NCBI RefSeq assembly: GCF_042432825.1
Contig: NZ_JBHLWN010000031.1
Location: 337,057-401,056 of the forward strand
Length of the DNA: 64,000 nucleotides
Origin: Gordoniibacillus chartarius
Lineage (GTDB): Bacteria; Bacillota; Bacilli; Paenibacillales; NBRC-103111
Reading direction: 5' to 3'
Part shown: positions 1 through 9,925 of the stretch, one piece after another
Layout: every line of letters starts with the position of its first letter
How positions within the stretch are numbered: position 1 is the stretch's first letter
Position numbers and translations under genes: made by a program
Notes under the pieces: generated by a model
What the model was told of the DNA's origin: nothing
The model's input: the letters and a program-made list of their open reading frames with translations, nothing else
The model's database searches: none

Positions 1-1
1 G

Positions 2-757
2 ACATTGTCTGCAACCGGTTCTGAGATGAACGGGAATTCCGTTATTACGAATTGGGAAGAGAAGCAGAAGCGCTCCTTCGGTTCGATCCATGCATATCCG
101 CAATTCTCGATTCTGGATCCGGAGCTGACTTTTACGGTCCCGGCAAATCAGACAGCGAACGGTGCAGTCGACATCATGTCGCACGTGTTTGAGCAATATT
201 TTAGCTTAACCACGAACACTCCGCTTCAAGAGCGGTTCTGCGAATCCATTCTTCGCACGGTTGTGGAAAACGCCCCAGTCGCTATTAAAGAGCCACAAAA
301 CTACGAAGCCCGCGAAAATTTGATGTTGTGCGGCACGTATGCGTTGAACGGAGGCATGATCTCGGTCGGTATGCAAAACGACTGGGCCTCTCATGGTATC
401 GAGCATGAAATTAGCGCGATTTACGATATTGCCCACGGGGCCGGACTGTCGATCGTTTTCCCGAATTGGATGCGGTATGTTTATAAAGAACGTGTGGATC
501 GTTTTGTACAGTATGCAGAGCGTGTATGGGGGATTGAGCGTGAGGATCGTTCGGATGAGGACATGGCTATTGCCGGCATTGAAGCGACGCGTGCGTTCTT
601 CACGAGTATCGGGGCCCCTGCAACGCTGAAGGATGTCGGAATCGGAGCGGAGTCGTTGGATCGAATGGCCGAGGAGGCGGTTCGCTTCGGACCGATCGGT
701 TCGTTTAAGAAGCTGGACAAGCAAGATGTGAAGGCGATTTTGGAAAGCTGCTTGTAA
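2..757 (+). CDS. Iron-containing alcohol dehydrogenase, 3' part (BdhA/YugJ type)
   Basis: This is the C-terminal two thirds of a group III (iron-dependent) alcohol dehydrogenase; the reading frame is open to the left edge, so the true start lies outside the window. Visible family marks are the TLSATGSEMNG segment at the edge, the GAVDIMSHVFEQY segment with the first metal-ligand Asp and His, and DWASHGIEHEISAIYDIAHG, which supplies the other two metal-binding His residues. The family reduces aldehydes such as butanal to alcohols with NAD(P)H in the cytosol. The rest of the chain is intact to its stop and is followed at once by a terminator. It could be any of the close butanol, lactaldehyde or 1,3-propanediol dehydrogenases; the family call is firm, the substrate is not. 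Confidence 0.9.
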   Translation, partial: TLSATGSEMNGNSVITNWEEKQKRSFGSIHAYPQFSILDPELTFTVPANQTANGAVDIMSHVFEQYFSLTTNTPLQERFCESILRTVVENAPVAIKEPQNYEARENLMLCGTYALNGGMISVGMQNDWASHGIEHEISAIYDIAHGAGLSIVFPNWMRYVYKERVDRFVQYAERVWGIEREDRSDEDMAIAGIEATRAFFTSIGAPATLKDVGIGAESLDRMAEEAVRFGPIGSFKKLDKQDVKAILESCL

Positions 758-762
758 TTGTA

Positions 763-806
763 AAAGGACCTCACTTCCCACTTTACAGTGGAAATTGAGG
801 TCCTTT
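763..806. terminator. Bidirectional terminator
   Basis: A perfect 11-bp inverted repeat (AAAGGACCTCA at 763-773, TGAGGTCCTTT at 796-806) with further pairing inside. It sits between the convergent alcohol dehydrogenase and the secreted protein ending at 840 and can serve both strands. Confidence 0.8.
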
Positions 807-839
807 GGCTTGTTCAAAGGGGAGGGAGTCCCCCTGTTG

Positions 840-2408
840 TTAATTAATTGTTACTGCGGTTGTCTGGTAGACGTTATCGCCGTCTTTGCGAAGGCGAATG
901 TTGGCCGAGCCTGTAGTTCCCGGTTTTGTCTTGAGTGTTAGAACTTTAGAGAAATTGCCGCTAGCATCAGTAGTTACTGTGAACTTGTTATAGCCGTAAG
1001 TTGTCGGCCATGTACCATCGTCTTTCTTGACAAGTCCAATCTGCGCACCGCCGCTCGGCAAGTAAACGCCAATCTCAAGTGTAATTGAGCTGCTCGCCGC
1101 TGCCTTCAAGCCGGATACCGTTACCGTGAATTCTTCTCCGTCATTCACCACAGTCGGCGCTATGAAGGAGAAATCGCCCGCAATTCCTCCGCTTGAGGTG
1201 TCGTCCGGAGCAACCGAGCTGCCGTATGAACCGGGCTTGAAGGTCGATTGGTCCCACCACTTGTATCCGGAAGGAGGTGTGCTCCAAGGCTCAGGCTGAG
1301 GCTCCGTGCTGGAAGCCGGATTTTCCATAGCCAGCAGCGGAGTAGGCTCGTCCAATTCCAGTCCGTCAATTTGGTCGAAGCTGGTGTACGTCTCCTTCTT
1401 GGCCAGCCAATTGATGATGTTGATCAGCAGCTTGGCGTCGTCGACTTCTTTAAATCCGTCATAGGTTGTTTTCTTACCGCCCGTTGTTTCATAAACGTAC
1501 TTCGGGGTTTTGTCCTCCACCGGCGACGAGTCGCCGATGAACGCCGCTTTGCCCAGCTGCAGCTTGGAAATTGCTGCATAAGGGCCTTCGGCTACTCCGC
1601 CTCCCATGTAGATTCCTTGATCGACTGCATTGTTCCAAGGGCGAAGATCCGGCCCCGTCGTCGGAAGGTACAGGAGACCTTTGGCAATCTTCGGGTTAAC
1701 AATCGCCAGCGTACCGCCGGCGTGCATAGCAACGGTAGACACATTCTTCGTAATGCCGAAGGTTTGCTCCGGCTTTACGATGGTTTTCGCATACGTATCG
1801 TTGTCGAACGAGTTGTAACGGAAGCGAAGACCGAAATTTTGCGCCAGCCAGTCCGTGCTTGTTACGTCCTTCATCCCAATGGAATTCGCTTCCTCGGCAG
1901 ACATCCCTTTCGTCGGGTTGCCGAATGCGCCGCGGCGATAGCCGTTAAACACTTCCGCAGAATCCCAACGGTTCAGGTTACGGTCTGCGTTGTAGTGGTC
2001 ACCGATGAAGAAGATGCTGCCGCCTTTTTTCGTGTATTCGAGCAACGCATCCTGCTCATAGGTTTTGTAAGGTATGTTCGCTTCAGGGATGACGAAGACG
2101 TCGTAATCTTTCAAATCGTCGTAAGTAATCGGAGCGGTTTTCCGCAGCTCCTTGACATAATAGCCTTCCTGGGCGATTGCATTGGCAAAATCACTGAAGC
2201 CGCCGTCGATGACCCAATCCGCCGCACCTGCCGTTTGGCCGTGAGTGTTGTCAAACAGAACTTTTTTACCGTTCGGAGTTGCAGGCTCGATGACCGGAGC
2301 CGGGTCGTTCGGTCCGATCGCATGCACGGCGCTGCTTCCCGTCCAAATGGACGGGAGCGCAAGCGCGAGTGCAAGCCCGAGGTGTAAAAGCTTGCGTGGT
2401 GCTTTCAA
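840..2408 (-). CDS. Secreted GATase-like (DUF4350-type) protein
   Basis: A 522-aa exported protein with a TTG start set by a strong AAAGGAGG nine bases upstream. A signal peptide covers residues 1 to about 31 (basic start, LALALALP core, cut near VHA). Residues about 45-340 read as a class I glutamine amidotransferase-like fold: KVLFDNTHGQTAGAADW near the start, a DVFVIPEANIPY strand, GGSIFFIGDHYNADRNLNRW and a GDSSPVED loop. Such domains occur in secreted endonuclease- or nucleotidase-associated proteins, but I see no proven catalytic triad. Residues about 400-522 form an Ig-like beta-sandwich. The gene follows the giant 5'-nucleotidase gene by only 19 bases, so the two are almost certainly co-transcribed and probably work together outside the cell on nucleotides or nucleic acid. 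No wall anchor is visible. Confidence 0.7.
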   Translation of the reverse strand: MKAPRKLLHLGLALALALPSIWTGSSAVHAIGPNDPAPVIEPATPNGKKVLFDNTHGQTAGAADWVIDGGFSDFANAIAQEGYYVKELRKTAPITYDDLKDYDVFVIPEANIPYKTYEQDALLEYTKKGGSIFFIGDHYNADRNLNRWDSAEVFNGYRRGAFGNPTKGMSAEEANSIGMKDVTSTDWLAQNFGLRFRYNSFDNDTYAKTIVKPEQTFGITKNVSTVAMHAGGTLAIVNPKIAKGLLYLPTTGPDLRPWNNAVDQGIYMGGGVAEGPYAAISKLQLGKAAFIGDSSPVEDKTPKYVYETTGGKKTTYDGFKEVDDAKLLINIINWLAKKETYTSFDQIDGLELDEPTPLLAMENPASSTEPQPEPWSTPPSGYKWWDQSTFKPGSYGSSVAPDDTSSGGIAGDFSFIAPTVVNDGEEFTVTVSGLKAAASSSITLEIGVYLPSGGAQIGLVKKDDGTWPTTYGYNKFTVTTDASGNFSKVLTLKTKPGTTGSANIRLRKDGDNVYQTTAVTIN

Positions 2409-2427
2409 GTGGTTATACCTCCTTTGA

Positions 2428-5400
2428 TTAGTTCATCGTGTGAAAACCAAGGCCATCATATGTGTCTATTGGGAATTGGTCCCATTCGGTAGCTGCCGTA
2501 AACGTGTCTTGTGCATTCGTATCCCCGCTCCGAACCGTCGACTTTCGACGGAGGGTCACATTTTCACCGAACTTTACAAGACTTGTAATTTGACCGATGG
2601 AATCAACTACCTCGCCATTCTTTCTCAACACCAGGACATCATCACCGTTATAAGCTGTGACAGTACTATTTACTTGGGTCCCTGCAGGCTTGAAAGCGGC
2701 GGCAGCTGAGCCGTGAGCAATGACATGAACTGCATGATGATCCAGAGTTCCCGATAGAGTTAGGGACGATTGCACGGTCGATTTGCCATTCACGTAAAGC
2801 TCGATTGTGTACGGTGCTAAATTTACCGTTGTGCCGGTTCCATTATAAATTTCAATTACCTTATTGTTCGACGAACCCTCTACGTATTCCGAGAAGAACA
2901 GATCTGTCGCATAACTCGCCCCGGAAACAGTGGTGAACGTCCAATTCGACTTACCTGAAATTCCTGCGAAGCCATTGCCTGCAATATCGCGAAAGGCGCC
3001 GGGTTCCACTTCTCCGTAATACGTGACTCCGTTTTCCAAGTCCGCAATCAGATCGATGGTGACGACAGCTCCAGATACCTCAACATTGGCATCCGATGCA
3101 TACACCGACTCCACAACGCTGTCATTTGAAACTTTCTTGATCGTAATTTGTTTACCTGCTGCCGCAGTTACGTTTTCGTTAAAGGTTAGTACGAGGTTAG
3201 CGTCAACTCCGACATTCGCAGCGTTGTTGGCCGGGGCGAGCGTGTTGACTACTGGTGCCGTCGTATCCGGAACTACTACATCTTCTATAATGACTGCACC
3301 GGAAGCGGCGGATAGCGCTGAACTGCTGTAATTCACACCGTCGCCAAGAGCCTTAACCTTAACTGTGTATTCCCCTGATGTGAGTGATTGAGCTGCAAGG
3401 TCGATCGACGCAGTCCCGATGCTTACTTTCTTCACTTCGGCATAGGTGCTGTCGAAAACCGTAACTTCATACCCGGTTGCATTCGTCACGTTATCCCAAG
3501 CTACAACCGTGCCGGATACGTTCAGATTCGCCGGTGCCGGGAGCTGTGGAAGCGTTCCTCCGGCAATACCTTGCATTACCGTCGCGTACTTATATCCGTT
3601 GGCTTCCACAACCACACTGTAAGAACCGGTTTCCGCGAACAAGGAAGCATTCAGTGTGATTTTGCCGGCTTCCACTGCGTACTGGCTTGTCGCGAGAATG
3701 GTACCCGCCACTTTGACCGATTTGATCTTGCTTCTCCAAGCGGCATTGTCGGCGAAGGTGATTTCGACCGGTTGGCCTGCAACGTTCTGCGTCGCATCGG
3801 CAGTCAGAACCGGCGCGTTTGGCGTTGCATCGTCAAACACAAGTGCATAAACCGGTGCACTGACGTTGCCGTTCAGCGTCGCTTTCACTTCGAGAAGCGT
3901 TCCTGCTTCTTGCGCTCCTGTCAGCGTTACACTGTAAGAGCCTGCTCCATTCGCCGCTGCTTCACCGAGCTTCGTAACGCCCGTGTAAACGAGGATCGTT
4001 GCGTTCGGCATCGTTAAGCCGGTAACAACGGTTTGCGTATCGTCCACCGGGTTCACGGTAGGCACCGAAACATTCTGCAGCTCCGTTGCAAGGAACACCA
4101 ACGGGGTTTCCGTCGATACGTTGCCAACGGTGTCCACTGCATACAATTTGTACGAGCCTGCCTCCAGACCGGCCGTAGCGATGGCTGCATCTGTATTGGC
4201 GGCAGCAACATTCGTTTTCTTACCCTTGCCTTCTGTCACCAGACCGTCCAAATCCGCAGCAGTAATCGGCGCTGCCGATGAGAGCACGAGGTAAAGAGCT
4301 CCCTGCTCGCTGCTCTTCGCTGTTACATCGCTGCCGATCAGGACAGAGCCAGCCGATACCAATGTTACTGTCGGCGGCACATCATCTTTCTTCACGTTAA
4401 CCGTAATTTCTTTGCTTTGCGTTACATCGCCGCGCGCTGCCGTCGCAACGAGTACGACGTCGGTATCGGCTGCCAGCCCTTGGCGATTCACCGTACCTTG
4501 TGCAATATTGATGATCGACGCTTGGCCTGCATCCTTCAAAGCCCAAGCGATGCTCGTGTTCTCCGAGCCGGCCGCCGGAAGTCCGATGGTGCTCTGTACT
4601 CCGTCAAAATCAATGGCAATGTCATTCAAAGCCTGCTGAACGGCTTCTGCATCCGTCATTGACAATGCAAGCACGGTAACATTGAACGTTTTCGTCGCAG
4701 CAGCCTCGTTCTTCGTCAACGTCGCCGTCAATACAACGATTGCGTTACCTTGCGCTTTCGTCGGACGAACAACAGCACCGTTGCTGCTGATGATATCCAT
4801 CTTATCGGAGGACCACGTAATCGTCGAGCCGAGTCCGCCTTGCGCCGGAAGCGTCAGATTGCTTGTAATTGCGCTGATGTCGCCGAGATCGAGTGCCGCT
4901 TGATCCCCATCTACAATTTGTTGATCGCTTAGCGTTGCTACCTTCACGATGTCTTCGGGTCTGCGCGGGTACAGTTGAGGCTTGCCGCCATAAATGGATA
5001 CAATACCGGTAACGTCAACCTTTTCCCCGTTCGCGAGACCAGCCAAGGAAACGCTCATTTTAGCGGCATAGGCAAGGAAGCTGAGGCCGTCCTTTTGCAT
5101 CTCAAACTGACTGGATGTCATATTGGCGATCTGAACATTCTTAATGACCACAAGCTCACCGTAATGCTGTGCCATTTGATCCAGCGTAATTTCCTTCGGT
5201 GCCGGCACTGTCTGAGTGCCCAGCTTCGTTACTGCGCCGCCGTTGTCAAACTCGACTTCGCCGGAGGAAGCGAAGGTAATCTTCTTGCCGGTTATTTCGA
5301 TGTAATCGCCCTCGGCCAGCCCCATGCTGACGTTATGAGCATAAATACCGGCCGTACCGTCCTGAATGTAAATGTTCTTCTTTGACGTACCGAAGGCTGC

Positions 5401-8400
5401 CGTAACGACCCCGCGGGTCGTTGCGCTCGTACCATCGGCAAGTGCGCGAATCTGTGCGATAGTCGGAAGTGTGGCTCCTTCCGCTTTAACGGTTACTGTG
5501 AACTGCTTCGTATCCGTTGCCGTTCCCTTCGAAATCGTTGCCGTCAGCGTCACAACTGCATCGCCGGCTTCGCTTGAAGGACGTGTAACGATACCGCTGT
5601 TCGAAATAACTGCCGGATTGGAAGACTCCCAAGTCAGCAAGGTGCCGTTTACGCCGGAACCGGGAAGCGACATGTTTGCAGTTACCGCACTCGTGTCTCC
5701 CAGCGACAACGAAGCTTTATCCGCCGCAACAGCTTCGGTATCGGTCATAGCTGACGTTTCCGCTTGATACAAAATCGTGTAGCGCGGTCCTTCATTGGAA
5801 CCGACCGTGTTGGACACATAAACTGCGCCTGCCACCGAGCCAAAATTCAAGCCTGTAACAACGACCGAAGTTTGCCCGCTTGCAACCGTCGCCAAACCGA
5901 TTGGCTCCGATGCAGTCGCCGTCGCGTACACCTTGACCGTGTTGCCTGCAAGCAATTTCGTTACCGTAACGGTATCTGATGCCCCGGCGTTGTTCATAGC
6001 CGTAATTTCATTGACATAGCGAATACGTCCGTCCGCCGTGTACGTAATCGGGCCAACGTGACTTTTCACGAAGCTTACGAAGGCTTCCAAATCCTCGGGA
6101 CCGGTGACCGGATTTTTGCCGCGCTCTCCGATCGGCTTGTACTTAGCGCTTGTCGAGGTTGCCATAAAGTTATTCGTTACGAGCGTATACGTGGCTGCCG
6201 GATCGATCGGCGTGCCGTTCGGGAGCGTTATGTCGACAACCTTGTTTTCAGCAAAATTGTACGTATATCTCAGGCCTGCAACACTGTAGTCCGGACCGTA
6301 ACGCGTACTCAGCTGCGCTTCCAGGATCGGCTTCAGGTCCTCGCCCTTGATCTCCAGCTTCATCAGGATGTTGCCGAAAGGCATGATGTTGAACAGCTCG
6401 CCCCAGGTAATTTCGCCCTGATCCAGCGTTGCGCGAATGCCTCCGCCGTTCATCATGGCGAAATCGGCGTTCATAAACGCCTTCATGCTGTCCGCAATCA
6501 GGTTACCGAGTGCATTGTCGCCGGTGTTCGTGTAGTTGCCGGTCAGCTCTGTCGTCGTGTAACCGACCACCTCGTTCAGCTTCGGTCCTAACGCTTCCGT
6601 ATACTTATCGATGATAGCTTTGACTGTCGGGTCCGGCGTTACGCCGTCCTGCTTGACATATACGATCTCAGCCGACTTGTTGATAATGTCCTTCGTTGCC
6701 GGGTCAACGATCAGTTCCACATCGCTGAACGCTTTGCCGTATTCGTACGCTTGGACGATGAGCTTGCCATCGACCAGACCGTTGTTGATGACATGGTTAT
6801 GCGCTGCAAAAATGACGTCGACTTCATCATCCACATGGTTGGCTAGGTCTGCAGCAGGGCCCGTAAAGGCACTTCCGTTTTGCGTCGCATCCATGTGCGA
6901 AAGAACGATGATCGCTTTAATGCCTTGCTGCTTCAGCTCCGCCACAGCCTCGTTAACTGCGGCTGCTTCGTCCGTAAATTCGATGTCGGTAATACCCCCC
7001 GGCATAACCATACCGGCTGCCGCTTTCGTGACGACACCGACAAAGCCGATCTTGACTCCGCCTACTTCCTTAATCGTATAAGGCGGTAGCACGTGCTGGC
7101 CGTTCTCCTTGTATTTCACATTGGCCGCAATCATCGGGAAGTTGATGCCGTCGTAGTTGGCCGTGCCTTTCGGATGTTCGCCGCCTTTGATCAAGCGAAG
7201 CAGCTCGGTCGTACCTTCGTCGAATTCATGGTTGCCGACGGTACCGACCTGGAAGCCCATCGCTTCCATAATTTCAACCGTAGGCTCATCATGGAACAGC
7301 GCGGATACCGGTGGAGAGCCGCCGACCATATCGCCTGCATGGACGATAATCGTGTTCTCTGGATTTGTCGCTTTGCGCTGATTCAAGTATGCCGCCACGA
7401 AATCCATGCGGCCTACCTTCTCTTTCACTCCATCGCCGTTCGTATCGATTTCTTCCGTAATATCGATCTTCCCGTGCAGGTCGTTCACACCAAGAATTTG
7501 TATGGAGAAAGGCTCCTGAGACTGTGGAGCTTGCGGTGTCGCCATCACTTCCGCTGTCTTCGCCGACACGTTGCCGGCTTTGTCCACGGCGCTGATTTGG
7601 AACGCGTATGCCGTTCCGTTCGTCAGTCCCGACACGGTGTACGTCGTTGCTGTCACACTGTCCGCAATCTTCTGGCCCCCGAGGTATACATGATAGCCCT
7701 TCAGGTCGGATTCGGTGCTCGCATTCCATGTTAGAACGACTTGTCCGTTGCCTGCCGCTGCCTGCAGACCTGTAGGTACTGCCGGAGCAGTCGTGTCTTG
7801 CGGTGTTGCCGACACTTCCGCTGTCTTCGCCGATTCGTTACCAGCGTTGTCTATAGCGCTGATTTGGAACGTATATGCTGTTCCGTTCGTCAGTCCCGCT
7901 ACGAGATACGTCGGTGTTGTCACATTGTCCGCAATCTTCTGGCCGCCGAGGTATACATGGTAGCCTTTCAGGTCGGACTCGGTGTTCGCATTCCATGTTA
8001 GAACGACTTGTCCATTGCCTGCTGCTGCTTGCAGACCTGTCGGTACTGCCGGAGCAGTAGCGTCCTGCGGTGTCGCCGACACTTCCGCTGTCTTCGCCGA
8101 CACGTTGCCGGCTTTGTCCACGGCGCTGATTTGGAACGCGTATGCCGTTCCGTTCGTCAGTCCCGACACGGTGTACGTCGTTGCTGTCACACTGTCCGCA
8201 ATCTTCTGGCCCCCGAGGTATACATGGTAGCCCTTCAGGTCGGATTCGGTGTTCGCACTCCATGTTAGAACGACTTGTCCGTTGCCTGCCGCTGCATTCA
8301 ATCCTTTCGGAGCAGCTGGTGCAGTGGTGTCGGAATCGTCATTCGAATTCCCACTATCACCGCCAGGGTTTCCGTTTCCGTTGTTACCCTGATTCCCGTT

Positions 8401-9861
8401 ATTGCCGTTATTGCCGTTATTGCCGTTGCCATTATTGCCGTTATTGCCGTTATTGCCGTTATTGCCATTGCCCTTTACTTCTTTGCCGCCGACATTAGCC
8501 GTAACGCCGTTACCGACCTTTACGCTTTTTGGCGTTGGATCAATTTTCGCCCCGTTTGCATTGATGGTAGCATTTTCGATAGCCCCCGTACCGCTTAATG
8601 TTGCTGGAGAGTTCACCGTTACATTCTTTACGGTTGCATTCACATTAAGAGTAATCTGAGCTTGCGGAGCGTTTTGGTTTACGAGCAGATTATCGATGCT
8701 TCCGCTTTGCACGTTTACCTGAGCGTTGGAATCCACCTTCAGGTCCTTTACGTTGCCGCGCTCTACATGAACCGAAACACCGTTACCTTGAACGTCAATA
8801 CTTTGGAAATTACCTGCGAATTGAATGGAGGAATTGGAAGGAGCGTTTGGAGAAATAGTGACATTACCGAATGCTTGGTCTTGGGTGCCGTTATTTTCGA
8901 GCCTGCCGCCCGAGTTCATCTGTACGCCTTGACTTGTTGTCGACCCTTCCGCTACAAGTCTCACGTTGCCATTCGGCTTATTCACTTCAACTTCGCCCAG
9001 CACCGAATCCTGGAAAATGATACTGTGCGGACCGCCGCCGCGAATGACGGTTTTTCCTTTGACGGTGACTCCCTTCAAATTTACGTTGCCTTCACCGACA
9101 TCCTCTGTAATCACAAGGTTTCCCGGAATCGTCATATTCTCTAACCGGGTATCGGCCGCGCTGACAATCAGGTTATCGGCCGGCTGGCTCGTATAGGTGC
9201 CCGCCTTGTCCGCGCGCATCAATCGGGCCGTAATCTGTTTGGCCCGGTCGAGCGTAACGACCGCTTCCGAGCGGGAGATCGATTTGGCAGGCTGATACGT
9301 CGCATCCGGATATCCGTTCATATATCCCAGTGCCGTGACCGCTTCAACAGCCGCGCGGCTCCAGCCCGCAATCTGCTCCACATCCGCAAACGATGCCGAC
9401 TTGAGCTTGTCCGCTGCGGGAAGCTTCATAACATTGTTCAGAATGACGGCTACTTCCTGGCGGCTAATCATTGCGTTCGGGCGAATCGTATTGTCTTCAT
9501 AGCCCGACAAATAGCCTGCTTTTACTGCTTTGGCGATGTCGTCGTAATACCAGTCTTCAGGCTTGACATCTTTAAAGCCGACGCTGCTCTTCTCACTGAA
9601 GCCGAACACTCTGTTCACAATGGCGACAAATTCGGCTCTTGAGATCGTTGAATCCGGTTTCAATGACCCGTCGGAATAACCGTTAATAAATTGCAGGTCA
9701 CTCCAGTTGCGGAGCTGTGTCTCCGCCCAGTGTCCTTTGGCGTCAGGTATTGCAGCCGCCGACACATGAGGCGCGACCGGCAGCGCAAGTCCGACAACAA
9801 GCGACAAGGCCGCGACCGCAGTGACCGATTTTTTCAGCTGTTTCTGAAAAAACAACAACAT
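2428..9861 (-). CDS. Giant SLH-anchored modular 5'-nucleotidase / 2',3'-cyclic phosphodiesterase
   Basis: About 2477 aa, exported, cell-surface. I start at the ATG at 9861, preceded by AAGAGGGAGGGA; a TTG at 9882 is the longer alternative. Order: signal peptide ending near VSAAA; three SLH domains (residues about 35-215), which bind pyruvylated wall polymer; a beta-helix-like region; an Asn-Gly linker; three FN3 domains (about 511-778); a metallophosphatase core (about 784-1090) with GVNDLHGKID, AGDMVGG, GNHEFDEG and AAHNH metal motifs; the 5'-nucleotidase C-terminal substrate domain (MNGGGIRATLDQGEITWGE, about 1140); Ig-like 'aBig' modules; an OB-fold nucleic-acid-binding domain (about 1470-1633); more Ig-like and FN3 modules; a Big_5-like domain; and a C-terminal lamin-tail domain. 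The OB plus nucleotidase combination recalls Bacillus YhcR. The likely role is to degrade extracellular nucleotides and nucleic acids for phosphate and nucleosides. All metal motifs look intact. Confidence 0.88.
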   Translation of the reverse strand: MLLFFQKQLKKSVTAVAALSLVVGLALPVAPHVSAAAIPDAKGHWAETQLRNWSDLQFINGYSDGSLKPDSTISRAEFVAIVNRVFGFSEKSSVGFKDVKPEDWYYDDIAKAVKAGYLSGYEDNTIRPNAMISRQEVAVILNNVMKLPAADKLKSASFADVEQIAGWSRAAVEAVTALGYMNGYPDATYQPAKSISRSEAVVTLDRAKQITARLMRADKAGTYTSQPADNLIVSAADTRLENMTIPGNLVITEDVGEGNVNLKGVTVKGKTVIRGGGPHSIIFQDSVLGEVEVNKPNGNVRLVAEGSTTSQGVQMNSGGRLENNGTQDQAFGNVTISPNAPSNSSIQFAGNFQSIDVQGNGVSVHVERGNVKDLKVDSNAQVNVQSGSIDNLLVNQNAPQAQITLNVNATVKNVTVNSPATLSGTGAIENATINANGAKIDPTPKSVKVGNGVTANVGGKEVKGNGNNGNNGNNGNNGNGNNGNNGNNGNQGNNGNGNPGGDSGNSNDDSDTTAPAAPKGLNAAAGNGQVVLTWSANTESDLKGYHVYLGGQKIADSVTATTYTVSGLTNGTAYAFQISAVDKAGNVSAKTAEVSATPQDATAPAVPTGLQAAAGNGQVVLTWNANTESDLKGYHVYLGGQKIADNVTTPTYLVAGLTNGTAYTFQISAIDNAGNESAKTAEVSATPQDTTAPAVPTGLQAAAGNGQVVLTWNASTESDLKGYHVYLGGQKIADSVTATTYTVSGLTNGTAYAFQISAVDKAGNVSAKTAEVMATPQAPQSQEPFSIQILGVNDLHGKIDITEEIDTNGDGVKEKVGRMDFVAAYLNQRKATNPENTIIVHAGDMVGGSPPVSALFHDEPTVEIMEAMGFQVGTVGNHEFDEGTTELLRLIKGGEHPKGTANYDGINFPMIAANVKYKENGQHVLPPYTIKEVGGVKIGFVGVVTKAAAGMVMPGGITDIEFTDEAAAVNEAVAELKQQGIKAIIVLSHMDATQNGSAFTGPAADLANHVDDEVDVIFAAHNHVINNGLVDGKLIVQAYEYGKAFSDVELIVDPATKDIINKSAEIVYVKQDGVTPDPTVKAIIDKYTEALGPKLNEVVGYTTTELTGNYTNTGDNALGNLIADSMKAFMNADFAMMNGGGIRATLDQGEITWGELFNIMPFGNILMKLEIKGEDLKPILEAQLSTRYGPDYSVAGLRYTYNFAENKVVDITLPNGTPIDPAATYTLVTNNFMATSTSAKYKPIGERGKNPVTGPEDLEAFVSFVKSHVGPITYTADGRIRYVNEITAMNNAGASDTVTVTKLLAGNTVKVYATATASEPIGLATVASGQTSVVVTGLNFGSVAGAVYVSNTVGSNEGPRYTILYQAETSAMTDTEAVAADKASLSLGDTSAVTANMSLPGSGVNGTLLTWESSNPAVISNSGIVTRPSSEAGDAVVTLTATISKGTATDTKQFTVTVKAEGATLPTIAQIRALADGTSATTRGVVTAAFGTSKKNIYIQDGTAGIYAHNVSMGLAEGDYIEITGKKITFASSGEVEFDNGGAVTKLGTQTVPAPKEITLDQMAQHYGELVVIKNVQIANMTSSQFEMQKDGLSFLAYAAKMSVSLAGLANGEKVDVTGIVSIYGGKPQLYPRRPEDIVKVATLSDQQIVDGDQAALDLGDISAITSNLTLPAQGGLGSTITWSSDKMDIISSNGAVVRPTKAQGNAIVVLTATLTKNEAAATKTFNVTVLALSMTDAEAVQQALNDIAIDFDGVQSTIGLPAAGSENTSIAWALKDAGQASIINIAQGTVNRQGLAADTDVVLVATAARGDVTQSKEITVNVKKDDVPPTVTLVSAGSVLIGSDVTAKSSEQGALYLVLSSAAPITAADLDGLVTEGKGKKTNVAAANTDAAIATAGLEAGSYKLYAVDTVGNVSTETPLVFLATELQNVSVPTVNPVDDTQTVVTGLTMPNATILVYTGVTKLGEAAANGAGSYSVTLTGAQEAGTLLEVKATLNGNVSAPVYALVFDDATPNAPVLTADATQNVAGQPVEITFADNAAWRSKIKSVKVAGTILATSQYAVEAGKITLNASLFAETGSYSVVVEANGYKYATVMQGIAGGTLPQLPAPANLNVSGTVVAWDNVTNATGYEVTVFDSTYAEVKKVSIGTASIDLAAQSLTSGEYTVKVKALGDGVNYSSSALSAASGAVIIEDVVVPDTTAPVVNTLAPANNAANVGVDANLVLTFNENVTAAAGKQITIKKVSNDSVVESVYASDANVEVSGAVVTIDLIADLENGVTYYGEVEPGAFRDIAGNGFAGISGKSNWTFTTVSGASYATDLFFSEYVEGSSNNKVIEIYNGTGTTVNLAPYTIELYVNGKSTVQSSLTLSGTLDHHAVHVIAHGSAAAAFKPAGTQVNSTVTAYNGDDVLVLRKNGEVVDSIGQITSLVKFGENVTLRRKSTVRSGDTNAQDTFTAATEWDQFPIDTYDGLGFHTMN
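7528..8328 (-). repeat. Three tandem FN3-encoding repeats (~267 bp each)
   Basis: Three consecutive fibronectin type III modules of about 89 codons inside the nucleotidase gene. The first and third are almost identical in DNA: 7547-7717 and 8081-8251 differ at only one base that I can see (7693 versus 8227), while the middle copy is more diverged. This indicates recent duplication or gene conversion. Confidence 0.85.
8368..8475 (-). repeat. Asn-Gly linker microsatellite
   Basis: Iterated trinucleotide-phase repeats (TTGCCGTTA on the plus strand) encode an NNGNNGN linker between the SLH/beta-helix half and the FN3/enzyme half of the nucleotidase. Its length is likely to vary by slippage in steps of three bases. 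Confidence 0.75.
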
Positions 9862-9925
9862 TCCCTCCCTCTTGCTTCCCAATGAATTTTAAAAAAGTAG
9901 TAATAGAGTCATACCAAAAAATCAT

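Noticed and set aside
1248..2387. 379-aa plus-strand frame opposite the secreted GATase-like gene
   Set aside because: It is Arg/Val-rich without recognisable domain, and the opposite strand has a clear signal peptide and ribosome site.
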